64,000 nt of DNA. It comes from Methylocystis hirsuta. GTDB taxonomy: Bacteria > Pseudomonadota > Alphaproteobacteria > Rhizobiales > Beijerinckiaceae. How positions within the stretch are numbered: position 1 is the first letter of the stretch; every line of letters starts with the position of its first letter. The notes beneath the pieces are model-generated. The model worked only from the letters and a program-made list of their open reading frames with translations, ran no database searches and was not told the origin of the DNA. Positions 43,142 through 49,992 of the stretch are shown here, piece after piece. The stretch covers positions 2,418,001 to 2,482,000 of the forward strand of contig NZ_QWDD01000001.1 in assembly GCF_003722355.1 (NCBI RefSeq), written 5' to 3'. The position numbers were made by a program, and so were the translations under genes.

Positions 43142-44124
43142 GGCTGGCGCGCCCCAGCGTCGATGCCCGACCCGCAATCGACTTCGTCATGCGCTTGGTG
43201 TCCAGGCGGAAATTTCGTGCGCCGCCAAAAACCAAAGCTTCCATCTGCAGATGATTGGTGTTCGGGAATCGTCCGCTTTTGGGCGCGCGCCCGAGTAATC
43301 CACGCGCTGTATTCCGCCGTGCCGCGAGCAATCCAAAATTCGGAACGGCGATCACGCGGCGCCGCGCTGTCGCGTTTCAGCGCGAACTCTTCCCATCGTC
43401 GCTCGCGCAGAAAGGTCGCGGGCGCACACAGCTTTCGCTCTACTCGCCGGACTTCTGCAACGAAGTGAGGCGCTGCCTCGATCGCGTGCCGCTTATCTTC
43501 TTCCGAAAGACCATTCCACGCTCTTTGAGCCGCACGGCGTGAGTCGATTGGCGAGATCGGAAAGACTGCCTCGAATTGGTCGAAACCGAGCAGCACCTCT
43601 TCGTCGTTCGTTATGGGGGCTTTGGGGGAATAAGGTAGAGAAAAGGGTATATTATGTATGGGCGGAACGCTCGTTCCGGTTTTAGGGAACGAGCGTTCCG
43701 GTTTTTCGCTGTCAAAAACCGGAACCACCGTTCCGCTTTTCGGGAACGAGCGTTCCGGTTTTTCGCTTCGTAAAATATGAACTGGCGTTCCTATTTTCTG
43801 CTGATCGACGGCGTCCGGAAGGATTGGCATAAATGAGTTCTTAACTCCGCGTCCCCGGCCAACGTCGACAACAAGGTGCTTGTCTTTGACGAGCGCGGAA
43901 ATAATCTTGCGTAAACCTCGCGGCGTCATGCCAACTGCTTCGGCCAGATATTGCATTGACGCCTCGATTGTCCACGTCTTCGGATCGATAAGCTCCACGA
44001 TCATGATCGCGACGATTCCGACGCTTGGCGGCACAGCCTGACGCACGGCCAATTGCGCCACCGATCGCAGCCATCTAAATTTGAAAGCCGCGAGGCTTGT
44101 TCGCTGCGCCGAGTCGTCAGCCAT
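43138..44124 (-). CDS. Replication-initiator-like winged-helix protein with internal iterons
   Basis: A 328-residue protein. The N-terminal part (about 30-95) has a winged-helix pattern: VGIVAIMIVELIDPKTWTIEASMQYLAEAVGMTPRGLRKIISALVKDKHLVVDVGRGRG. A middle repeat, SEKPERSFPK-x-GT-x-VP, occurs twice (19-residue units) and is encoded by the iteron DNA at 43664-43791. The C-terminal half is helical and basic. This layout recalls phage O-type initiators with an origin inside the gene. It overlaps both neighbours by a few bases. Confidence 0.6.
   Translation of the reverse strand: MADDSAQRTSLAAFKFRWLRSVAQLAVRQAVPPSVGIVAIMIVELIDPKTWTIEASMQYLAEAVGMTPRGLRKIISALVKDKHLVVDVGRGRGVKNSFMPILPDAVDQQKIGTPVHILRSEKPERSFPKSGTVVPVFDSEKPERSFPKTGTSVPPIHNIPFSLPYSPKAPITNDEEVLLGFDQFEAVFPISPIDSRRAAQRAWNGLSEEDKRHAIEAAPHFVAEVRRVERKLCAPATFLRERRWEEFALKRDSAAPRDRRSEFWIARGTAEYSAWITRARAQKRTIPEHQSSADGSFGFWRRTKFPPGHQAHDEVDCGSGIDAGARQP
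43643..43791 (+). repeat. Iteron array, putative replication origin
   Basis: Five copies of a 14-bp palindrome, best form GGAACG-AG-CGTTCC. They start at 43664, 43686, 43721, 43743 and about 43778. Spacings are 22, 35, 22 and 35 bp, so the array is a 57-bp unit of two sites repeated, plus one degenerate site. An AT-rich stretch (GGTATATTATGTATGG) lies next to it at about 43646-43661. All is inside the coding region of the rep-like gene. Confidence 0.6.
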
Positions 44125-44341
44125 CGCCGCAAAGCGCCTCGAATATTTCATCGATAAAGCGTCGACGCGCCTCCGGACAAGCGGCGCGCCAGACAACGCG
44201 CAGCGCCGCAAGTTCGCAACTCCACTCCTTGCGAGCGGCTATGCCGACCTTCGTTCGATCGCTGACTTTCTTGCGCACTTCGGGCGTCGCCATCGCGGCG
44301 CGCGTGCGCTTCGAAATAAGCTGGCGCCGCTCGTCCGACAT
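44117..44341 (-). CDS. Small basic helical protein
   Basis: A 74-residue protein: MSDERRQLISKRTRAAMATPEVRKKVSDRTKVGIAARKEW, then a Trp/Arg-rich helix and EARRRFIDEIFEAL. The AMATPEVRKKVSDRTK segment resembles NUMOD3-like DNA-binding repeats, tentatively. It overlaps the start of the rep-like gene by 8 bp and the upstream 95-residue gene by 1-4 bp. Probably a phage early protein. Confidence 0.5.
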   Translation of the reverse strand: MSDERRQLISKRTRAAMATPEVRKKVSDRTKVGIAARKEWSCELAALRVVWRAACPEARRRFIDEIFEALCGDG

Positions 44342-44628
44342 CATGTCGCGCGCGCCCTTCGCTGCGGGCGCATTCTCCCGGACGTGGACAGATAGGAGAG
44401 AAGCGATTCGAGCCCGGCGCCGGAAGCGCCCGTCGCATCATCCCGCCAGCGACCGCTTAGGCGGTTCACGCGAAGGAACGGCCACTTGCGGGCCAGCGCC
44501 GCTTTATTCGGCAGCGCCGCATGCGAGGGCAAGGACGCGGGCTTATCGTGCGAACCGCAAGCCGCCAAGCATTGCGCATTCGGAGCCCCGCCGGACGTCG
44601 CCGCCGGGCTCTTCCGTTTCGAGGCCAC
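44341..44628 (-). CDS. Hypothetical 95-residue phage protein
   Basis: MASKRKSPAATSGGAPNAQC begins a low-complexity first half; NKAALARKWPFLRVNRLSGRWRDDATGASGAGLESLLSYL is the more conserved-looking part. It lies 6 bp after the HTH gene and overlaps the next gene. Its position in a tight minus-strand operon supports coding. Function unknown. Confidence 0.45.
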   Translation of the reverse strand: MASKRKSPAATSGGAPNAQCLAACGSHDKPASLPSHAALPNKAALARKWPFLRVNRLSGRWRDDATGASGAGLESLLSYLSTSGRMRPQRRARAT

Positions 44629-44634
44629 GGCCTT

Positions 44635-44862
44635 TCACGTGGCCCGCGTGTCGGAAGTGCTGGCCTGCGGCTCACCGATTTTGCTGGTCGCCCATTCGTC
44701 AAGTTTCGACGGCTCATAAAGCGCGGCGCCGAAACCCTTGCGAAACTCAGGACCGCCGCCAACCGAGGCGAGCTTGGCGAGCGTCTTCTCGCTGCCGAAG
44801 CCGTATTTGTTTTTCAGATATTCGCCTGCGGCCTTGCGGCGAAGAAACTGAGCGGTTTGCAT
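44635..44862 (-). CDS. Small HTH protein (AlpA/excisionase-like)
   Basis: A 75-residue protein: MQTAQFLRRKAAGEYLKNKYGFGSEKTLAKLASVGGGPEFRKGFGAALYEPSKLDEWATSKIGEPQAS. The order FLRRKAAGEYL, recognition helix TLAKLA, wing ALYEPSKLDEWA is typical of HTH_17/excisionase-type proteins in prophages. It is first in the minus-strand operon that runs to the rep-like gene. A regulator or excisionase role is inferred. Confidence 0.7.
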   Translation of the reverse strand: MQTAQFLRRKAAGEYLKNKYGFGSEKTLAKLASVGGGPEFRKGFGAALYEPSKLDEWATSKIGEPQASTSDTRAT

Positions 44863-45008
44863 GTGCGCTATTCCCGTTCAAGGCCCCGTCAGGCGGGGAA
44901 TAGCCCTGCAAGTTACGCATATTTTCGCGCTTGTGACGTGGGGCGCGATTAGAATTTTAATCGCGCGCTTGCGCCCCATGTCGCGATTTTGCCAGCCCTG
45001 CAGGATCA

Positions 45009-45506
45009 TTGATCCGCCATAGCCTCACGCCAGCCCAAGAGGCGGCGGCCGTCAGCCGGCGTAAGGCGATCTATGAAGAGCTACATCCCGAGACGAAAGC
45101 GGTAAGTGCAGGCGCAAAGGCAAGGTGGGATGGGGATGCAAACGACAATTTGTCGTTTGCATCGGAAACATCCAAGGCCACCGGCAAAGACAAGCGTTCG
45201 ATCGAACGCGCCGCTGCTCGCGGCGCCGCGCTCGGCGATGATCTCAACGCCATCGCCGGGACAAGCCTCGACAAAGGCGTCGAACTCGACGCCCTGGCGA
45301 AAGTCTCGGAAGACGCGCGCGCTGATCTGATCGAACTCGCCAGGTCCGGCGAAATTGTCTCCGCGCGACGACAAGCATCGAGCGCCGCGCCGCCGTCGAG
45401 CGACGCACCTTGCCGTGCGAGTTTCGCGGCGCGCGATCGTCGGCGCGCCCGAATCTTTTTCAGCGCGATTCGTGACGGCGGCGCGGATGTAGGGGATTTC
45501 CTCTAA
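45009..45506 (+). pseudogene. ParB-like C-terminal domain, 5'- and 3'-truncated
   Basis: The frame encodes SLTPAQEAAAVSRRKAIYEELHPETKA, then TGKDKRSIERAAARGAALGDDLNAIAGTSLDKGVELDALAKVSEDARADLIELARSGEIVSARR, as in the C-terminal part of phage ParB-like proteins. The ParB nuclease-like N-terminal domain is missing, there is only a TTG start, and the last 45 residues are unrelated. It runs opposite to its neighbours and its end overlaps the next gene by 47 bp. Likely a gene remnant. Confidence 0.6.
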
Positions 45507-46131
45507 TCGTGATTGTTCCCGTCGCCACGTCGAACCTGTAATGCCGCCTCGATTGACTCAATGCTCTTTTCAAAGTCCCGGCTGCAATCTTCGGCCTCCC
45601 ACTCGCTGCATCATGTTCATTCAACGCATAGAGCGCGAAGCGAATGAACGGACCCCCCGCCTTTCCCGCAATTTCGGACGCTCCCGCCCGTCGCTGAAAA
45701 TGCCTTTCATAAATAAGCGCGAGTGAGAAGATTTTCGAATGTGAGCAATTCAAAAAGTCCGATATTCGGCGCGCGCTCCCGGCCGCCGAGACTGCTTCAT
45801 TTCTTGCCCAATGCGCGAGCAACCGCAATTGAGCTATGAGCTTGTCCTTGTCGACGATGCGGAAATCGTCAGGAATATTTCTAGAGCGCAGCGATTCAGT
45901 TTCAAACGAAGCAAGTAGGCCGTCCGCATAGCGCGCCAATTGATCGAATTCCTTCTTTTGGATTTTCGCCTGTATCTGCCGATCGCGCGAATACAAATCA
46001 TCGCTTCTCAAGCTTTCGGCAAAGCTATCCAAATCGCGCTTTAAGTCTTGCTCATTCACGGAATCCGGCGCGGCCCCCACATCCTTGACGAGCATTCGAA
46101 TTTTTTCGAGATCGTCGAGCTTCCGCGTCAT
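45460..46131 (-). CDS. Hypothetical protein coupled to the integrase
   Basis: A 223-residue, largely helical protein: MTRKLDDLEKIRMLVKDVGA, later LIAQLRLLAHWARNEAVSAAGSARRISDFLNCSHSKIFSLALIYERHFQRRAG, ending in a basic tail. Its ATG overlaps the integrase stop (ATGA). It is less GC-rich than the integrase. No family recognised; genes in this place are often regulators or directionality factors, but that is not shown. Confidence 0.55.
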   Translation of the reverse strand: MTRKLDDLEKIRMLVKDVGAAPDSVNEQDLKRDLDSFAESLRSDDLYSRDRQIQAKIQKKEFDQLARYADGLLASFETESLRSRNIPDDFRIVDKDKLIAQLRLLAHWARNEAVSAAGSARRISDFLNCSHSKIFSLALIYERHFQRRAGASEIAGKAGGPFIRFALYALNEHDAASGRPKIAAGTLKRALSQSRRHYRFDVATGTITIRGNPLHPRRRHESR

Positions 46132-47426
46132 TTGCCGTGCCGCCGCCTATTGGCGCCGGGCAACGGCACAACCTCGCCGCTCGGCTTTCCGTCCATCGCG
46201 GCCGTGATCGTCGCGCCGATCGCGTCGATGGCGCGCCGCAGCGGGTCCGTGTCGAGATGCGCGTAGCGCTGCGTCGTCGCCGCCTGCGAATGTCCTAAGA
46301 GCTTTCCGACGATCGGCAGCCCGAGCGACGCGCCTGCCCCAAAGCTGGCAAAGGAATGGCGCAAGTCGTGAAGCCGGACGCCTTCGAGCCGCGCGGCGCG
46401 TTTCACGGCCGCCCATGGCTTCGCAAGATCGGTGCGCGGCGCGCCTTCCTTCGCCCCCGCGATGATATGCGGATTGCCTTCGATCCTCGGGAGCGCCGCC
46501 AGAACGGCAAGCGCCGCCGTCGAAAGATAGATCGGCTTACGACCCGTCTTCGAATCCGGCAGGAAGAGTATGCCGCGCTCGAAATCGACTTGCGACCATT
46601 CCGCGCCGAGAATTTCGCGCAGACGGGCGCCGGTCAAGAGCAGCAAGAGAATCGCCGCGACAGCAAAGCCGTCCAACTTCACACGCCTGTTTTCGCTCTT
46701 TGGCGCATGCTTCGCTGTCGTCTTTGTTTCATCGATGGCATAGGGCAAGCCGACAGTCTCGCCCTCCTCCAACACGGCGCCGAGCCGCGCCAGCTCCGCC
46801 GTCGTCAGAAATCGCTCGCGGCCTTGTTCGCGATAGCGCTCGATTCCGCGAACCGGGTTTGCATCGGCGTCCACGTCGCCGACCCGCGCGGCGTAACCCC
46901 ACATGCTTCCGAAAACCGCCAGCACGCGATTCGCCATGATCGGCGTCTCGCGCAGATCGGCGCGCAGGCTCGCCAACTCGGCGCGCTTTACATCGCGCAT
47001 GAGCGACCGGCCAAGCGTCGGGCGGATGTGAAGGTCGATGAGCCGGCGATATTCGATCGCCGTTCTGGGCTTGCGCAATTCGTCGACATGATCGGCGAGA
47101 AATTCATCGGCGACCGCGTTGACGGTCCGGGCCGCGCGCCGTTCGCGCCGCTCCGCCGCCGGGTCTTCGCCATGCGCGACCCGGCCAAGGATGCGCGCTG
47201 CCTCGGCTCGCGCCTTGTCCGGCGTGAACGCGCCGTGGGGTCCGATTTTCACCCGCTGCGAACGTCCCTCGCGCCGAAACTGGGCGACATAAGTCTTTTG
47301 GCCGGAGGCCAGCACGTAGACGCCGAAGCCGCGCAGCGCCGTGTCCCACAAAAATTGTTGCGGCGGCCCCGGCGGGCGCCAGTTCAACGCGTCGACCGCC
47401 CGCTTATTGATCTTCTCGCGAGCCAT
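46128..47426 (-). CDS. int: Tyrosine recombinase (phage integrase)
   Basis: A 432-residue integrase with the DUF4102-type N-terminus (INKRAVDALNWRPPGPPQQFLWDTALRGFGVYVLASGQKTYVAQFR), a core-binding domain and a catalytic domain. The active-site residues are R in LLTGARLREIL, HxxR in LHDLRHSFASFG, H in LLGHSQAATTQRYAH and the nucleophile Y in QRYAH. Start 47426 is used; the frame extends to 47528 without homology. It inserts the element into tRNA-Thr 182 bp away. It appears intact. Confidence 0.93.
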   Translation of the reverse strand: MAREKINKRAVDALNWRPPGPPQQFLWDTALRGFGVYVLASGQKTYVAQFRREGRSQRVKIGPHGAFTPDKARAEAARILGRVAHGEDPAAERRERRAARTVNAVADEFLADHVDELRKPRTAIEYRRLIDLHIRPTLGRSLMRDVKRAELASLRADLRETPIMANRVLAVFGSMWGYAARVGDVDADANPVRGIERYREQGRERFLTTAELARLGAVLEEGETVGLPYAIDETKTTAKHAPKSENRRVKLDGFAVAAILLLLLTGARLREILGAEWSQVDFERGILFLPDSKTGRKPIYLSTAALAVLAALPRIEGNPHIIAGAKEGAPRTDLAKPWAAVKRAARLEGVRLHDLRHSFASFGAGASLGLPIVGKLLGHSQAATTQRYAHLDTDPLRRAIDAIGATITAAMDGKPSGEVVPLPGANRRRHGK

Positions 47427-47474
47427 TCCCCGACCGCCTGAAAATGAACCCCCGCCGCCACTGACGCCGCGAAT

Positions 47475-47564
47475 TATAAGCGCCCTATAAGCATTTGGAG
47501 GATAACGCCGGAAAAAGGAAGAAAGCAACAGCCGTCTTGCGCGCTTGAATTTCTTATGCTTATA
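47475..47564 (+). promoter_or_regulatory. TATAAGC sites inside the right end
   Basis: TATAAGC at 47475-47481 and TATAAGCAT at 47486-47494 repeat the left-end pair at 30709-30728 with the same 11-bp step; the matching block runs to 47500. A third site in reverse orientation (ATGCTTATA) is at 47556-47564. All lie between the integrase start and the tRNA remnant, as arm-type integrase sites do. They could also serve the integrase promoter. Confidence 0.55.
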
Positions 47565-47607
47565 TAATCAGAGGAAGCACGAGAAAGAGCCATAATAGCG
47601 CAAGAAT

Positions 47608-47689
47608 CTGATTTGTAATCAGTAGGTCAGGGGTTCGAATCCTCTAACCGGCACCAATTAAATCAGAGACTTACGATAAATTCTCGGGG
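47608..47689 (+). repeat. Right attachment repeat: tRNA-Thr 3' half
   Basis: CTGATTTG to CCA (47608-47656) repeats the anticodon-to-acceptor half of tRNA-Thr; similarity continues loosely to about 47689. The T stem is AGGGG/CCTCT against GCGGG/CCTGC in the intact gene: two changes, each compensated. No D arm or 5' acceptor strand precedes it, so it is not a functional tRNA. Confidence 0.85.
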
Positions 47690-47851
47690 CCATCGGCAAG
47701 CGCATTTTCAGCTGGAGCAACCATTAGGGCGACAAACGCAGCTGGGTCAGCATGCCGCACGAAACGCGCGCCGGCGCGCGGCCGGCGTAAAGGCATTGGC
47801 TCGGCCGCAGCTGCGAACTATTGATGAGGGCCCATTAAATAGGAGGTTCGC

Positions 47852-48136
47852 ATGGCGTGCGTTAAGAAGGCTGGGTTGGTGTTTGGCCTAATGATCGGTT
47901 CTGCTCTGATTGCTCAAACAGCGAGAGCCCAAAATCCCATTTCAGAGCTTGCCTCTGGAGTGAATCGCGCGGGGGCCGAGGCGGGCGAGGCAGTTACGAA
48001 TGTGCTGAACAAAGTGACGGGCAAGACTGCGGCTATGCCTGTCACCCCTTCACCGGCTCCCGCGAGGGCGAGGTCGGCTGGTGTGGTCCATCATCATCAC
48101 CACTTCCATCACCATCATCATCGCTATCATTCGTGA
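47852..48136 (+). CDS. Secreted protein with a His-rich tail
   Basis: A 94-residue protein with a signal peptide (to about residue 26, TARAQ), an Ala/Gly/Val-rich helix and a C-terminal tail with HHHHHFHHHHHRYH (12 His in about 15 residues). An AGGAGG site precedes the ATG. The tail can bind nickel, copper or zinc. It lies 277 bp before the end of a metal-efflux operon on the other strand, which fits a periplasmic metal buffer role, by inference. Confidence 0.7.
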   Translation: MACVKKAGLVFGLMIGSALIAQTARAQNPISELASGVNRAGAEAGEAVTNVLNKVTGKTAAMPVTPSPAPARARSAGVVHHHHHFHHHHHRYHS

Positions 48137-48236
48137 ATCGGGCGGCGGGGTTCTTAGCTCCGCCAGTTCGGTGCAAGAAATCCGCCGCGCCAATTTAGGC
48201 GCGGCGTGAGGCGAATGGCGCCCCCCGCCTTGCGCC

Positions 48237-48368
48237 TTGCCGCTGCGCATCCGCAAGGCCGCCGAGGCCCTTGTTGTCGAAGATGCGAATGGCGTGGCGC
48301 TCGCCTATGTCTATTTCGAAGAGGATCCGAGCCGGCGAGGACTCGTCAATCGGCTCTCAATCAGATGA
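48237..48368 (+). pseudogene. Remnant of a small conserved protein gene
   Basis: LPLRIRKAAEALVVEDANGVALAYVYFEEDPSRRGLVNRLS resembles the N-terminal two thirds of a small alphaproteobacterial protein whose core is the LAYVYFEDEPGRR motif. There is no ATG start, and a frame change after NRLS leads to two stops. It lies between the His-rich gene and the efflux operon. It is a decayed gene. Confidence 0.45.
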
Positions 48369-48412
48369 TTGGCGCATTCGTCGCGCGCGCTGGCGATGCG
48401 CAGAGCCGTCAC

Positions 48413-49981
48413 CTAGTGAGGCACATCGGGATCACGATTCCACCAGCCGCCGCCGAGCGCCATGAAAAGCGCCGCGGTGTCGGCGAGACGCGTCGCCTCC
48501 GCCTGCACGCGCAACAATGAGGCGCTGAAGTAGATCCGCTGTGCGGTAAACACGGCGATCTGTGAGACTTGGCCATACTTCAATTGCATGCGCACGATAT
48601 CCAGGCTGCGCTTGGCGGCGTCTTCGCTCTTGCGAGCGGTTTCGACCGCCTTGGCGTCCACCTGCAGGGAACGCAGCGCGTCGGCGACGTTCTGAAAGGC
48701 GTTGATGACCGTGCTGCGATATTGGGCGTCTGCCTGCTCCAGAGCCGCGACGGACGAACGTTCCTTGTTCAACAGCGTCATGCCGTCGAAAAGCGGCTGC
48801 GCGGCGTTGGCGGCAAGCGTGTAGAAGCCCGTGCCCGGCGCAAAGAGCTGCGCGACATGAAAGGCGCTGGCGCCGAGATTGGCGGAGAGCGTGATATTCG
48901 GCAGCCGGTTGGCGCGCGCGATGCCGACCGCGGCGGTCGCGGCATGAAGATTGGCCTCCGCGGCGCGAATGTCCGGACGTTGCTCGACAAGCGTCGAGGG
49001 CACGCTCACCGGAACGGTTCCCGGCAGCTTCAGTTGCGAGAGCCTGAACTTCTGTTCGATCTCATCGAAGGAAAACCGCCCGGCGAGAGCGGTCAGCAGG
49101 TCGCGCTGGAGCGCGAGCTGCTTTTCAAGCGGCGGCAGCGCCTGCTCGGCCTGCGCGAGCGCCGCCTCCTGCGCAACGACATCGGCCTTGGCGATCGAGC
49201 CGAACGAATATTGCCGGTTCAGGATTTCGAGCGAGTCCTTCAAGATCGCAATAATGTTCCTCGTCGCCTCGATCTGTCCGCGGATCGACGCCTCTTGAAT
49301 GGCGGCGACGACGACATTGGAGGTGAGGGCGAGCCGCGCCGCCTCCATCTGGAACGTCGCCTGTTCAGTCTGCGCCTCGAGCGATTCGAGGCTGCGCCGA
49401 TTGAGCCCCCAAATATCCGGCCCATAGCTGATGGTGAGCTGCTTCAGAAACAGGCCGTATGGCGCGTTTGGATTGTTCGTCGCGGGGCTGGGGGTCGCCT
49501 GTCCGGTAACGATGTTGTAGGGGCTCGGAAAATACTGGTTGAACAGCGACTGGTTGATCGCGCCGAGCGCCCGGTTGTTCGACTGGAGGTTCTGGCTCTC
49601 ATTGGCGATGAGCGCAATTTGAGGCAGGAAGCTTCCCTTCTGCGCTTCAGCGCTGAAATAGGCGATGCGTATTCCAGCCTCGGCCGCCTCGAGCGAAGGA
49701 TTGTGGTCGAGCGACTCGCGCACGAGCGTATCGAGCGGCTTAGAACGATAAAGCGCCCACCAATCCGCCGGAATGTCGCGGCCTTCAACGAAACGTTGGC
49801 CCAAGCCCGGGGAGCCCGTTCGGTCCGGAGTGAAATGCGGCGCGTCTGGCCCAAGCGGTTGGACAAAATCAGGGCCGACCATGCAACCGGCGAGCGACGC
49901 GGCAAGCCATGCAAGAGTCGCGGCGCGCATCATGGACGCGGCGCCGGTTCTTTGCGTGCTGATGTCGCTCGTCTTGCCCAT
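48413..49981 (-). CDS. RND efflux outer-membrane lipoprotein (NodT/CzcC-type)
   Basis: A 522-residue outer-membrane factor. The lipobox LAGC (LAWLAASLAGCMVGPDF) is near residue 28 with the start at 49981; an internal start at 49948 would give a shorter signal. VGPDFVQPLGP and ADWWALYRSKPLDTLVRESLDHNPSLEAAEAGIR are typical of the NodT family, followed by two OEP repeats. It ends the operon adaptor-pump-channel and joins the pump as the exit duct. A TTG at 49996 overlapping the pump stop is a third start option. Confidence 0.88.
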   Translation of the reverse strand: MGKTSDISTQRTGAASMMRAATLAWLAASLAGCMVGPDFVQPLGPDAPHFTPDRTGSPGLGQRFVEGRDIPADWWALYRSKPLDTLVRESLDHNPSLEAAEAGIRIAYFSAEAQKGSFLPQIALIANESQNLQSNNRALGAINQSLFNQYFPSPYNIVTGQATPSPATNNPNAPYGLFLKQLTISYGPDIWGLNRRSLESLEAQTEQATFQMEAARLALTSNVVVAAIQEASIRGQIEATRNIIAILKDSLEILNRQYSFGSIAKADVVAQEAALAQAEQALPPLEKQLALQRDLLTALAGRFSFDEIEQKFRLSQLKLPGTVPVSVPSTLVEQRPDIRAAEANLHAATAAVGIARANRLPNITLSANLGASAFHVAQLFAPGTGFYTLAANAAQPLFDGMTLLNKERSSVAALEQADAQYRSTVINAFQNVADALRSLQVDAKAVETARKSEDAAKRSLDIVRMQLKYGQVSQIAVFTAQRIYFSASLLRVQAEATRLADTAALFMALGGGWWNRDPDVPH

Positions 49982-49992
49982 GCGCCCGGATA

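Larger units (their letters stand above)
30602..47656. mobile_element. Degenerate prophage-like element in tRNA-Thr
   Basis: About 17 kb bounded by the 3' half of tRNA-Thr at the left and a second tRNA-Thr 3' half at the right, with a tyrosine recombinase 182 bp inside the right end. Cargo includes a tape-measure gene, a Nu1-like gene, two DNA methyltransferases, a rep-like gene with iterons, HicAB and HTH proteins. Missing are portal, capsid, large terminase and lysis genes. It also holds an IS630 and several frameshifted genes, so it is probably defective. Much of it (for example 37.2-38.6 kb) looks visibly less GC-rich than the flanks. Confidence 0.88.

Noticed and set aside
47590..47656. 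A possible second tRNA-Thr gene
   Set aside because: Only the anticodon-to-CCA half exists; there is no D arm and no 5' acceptor strand.
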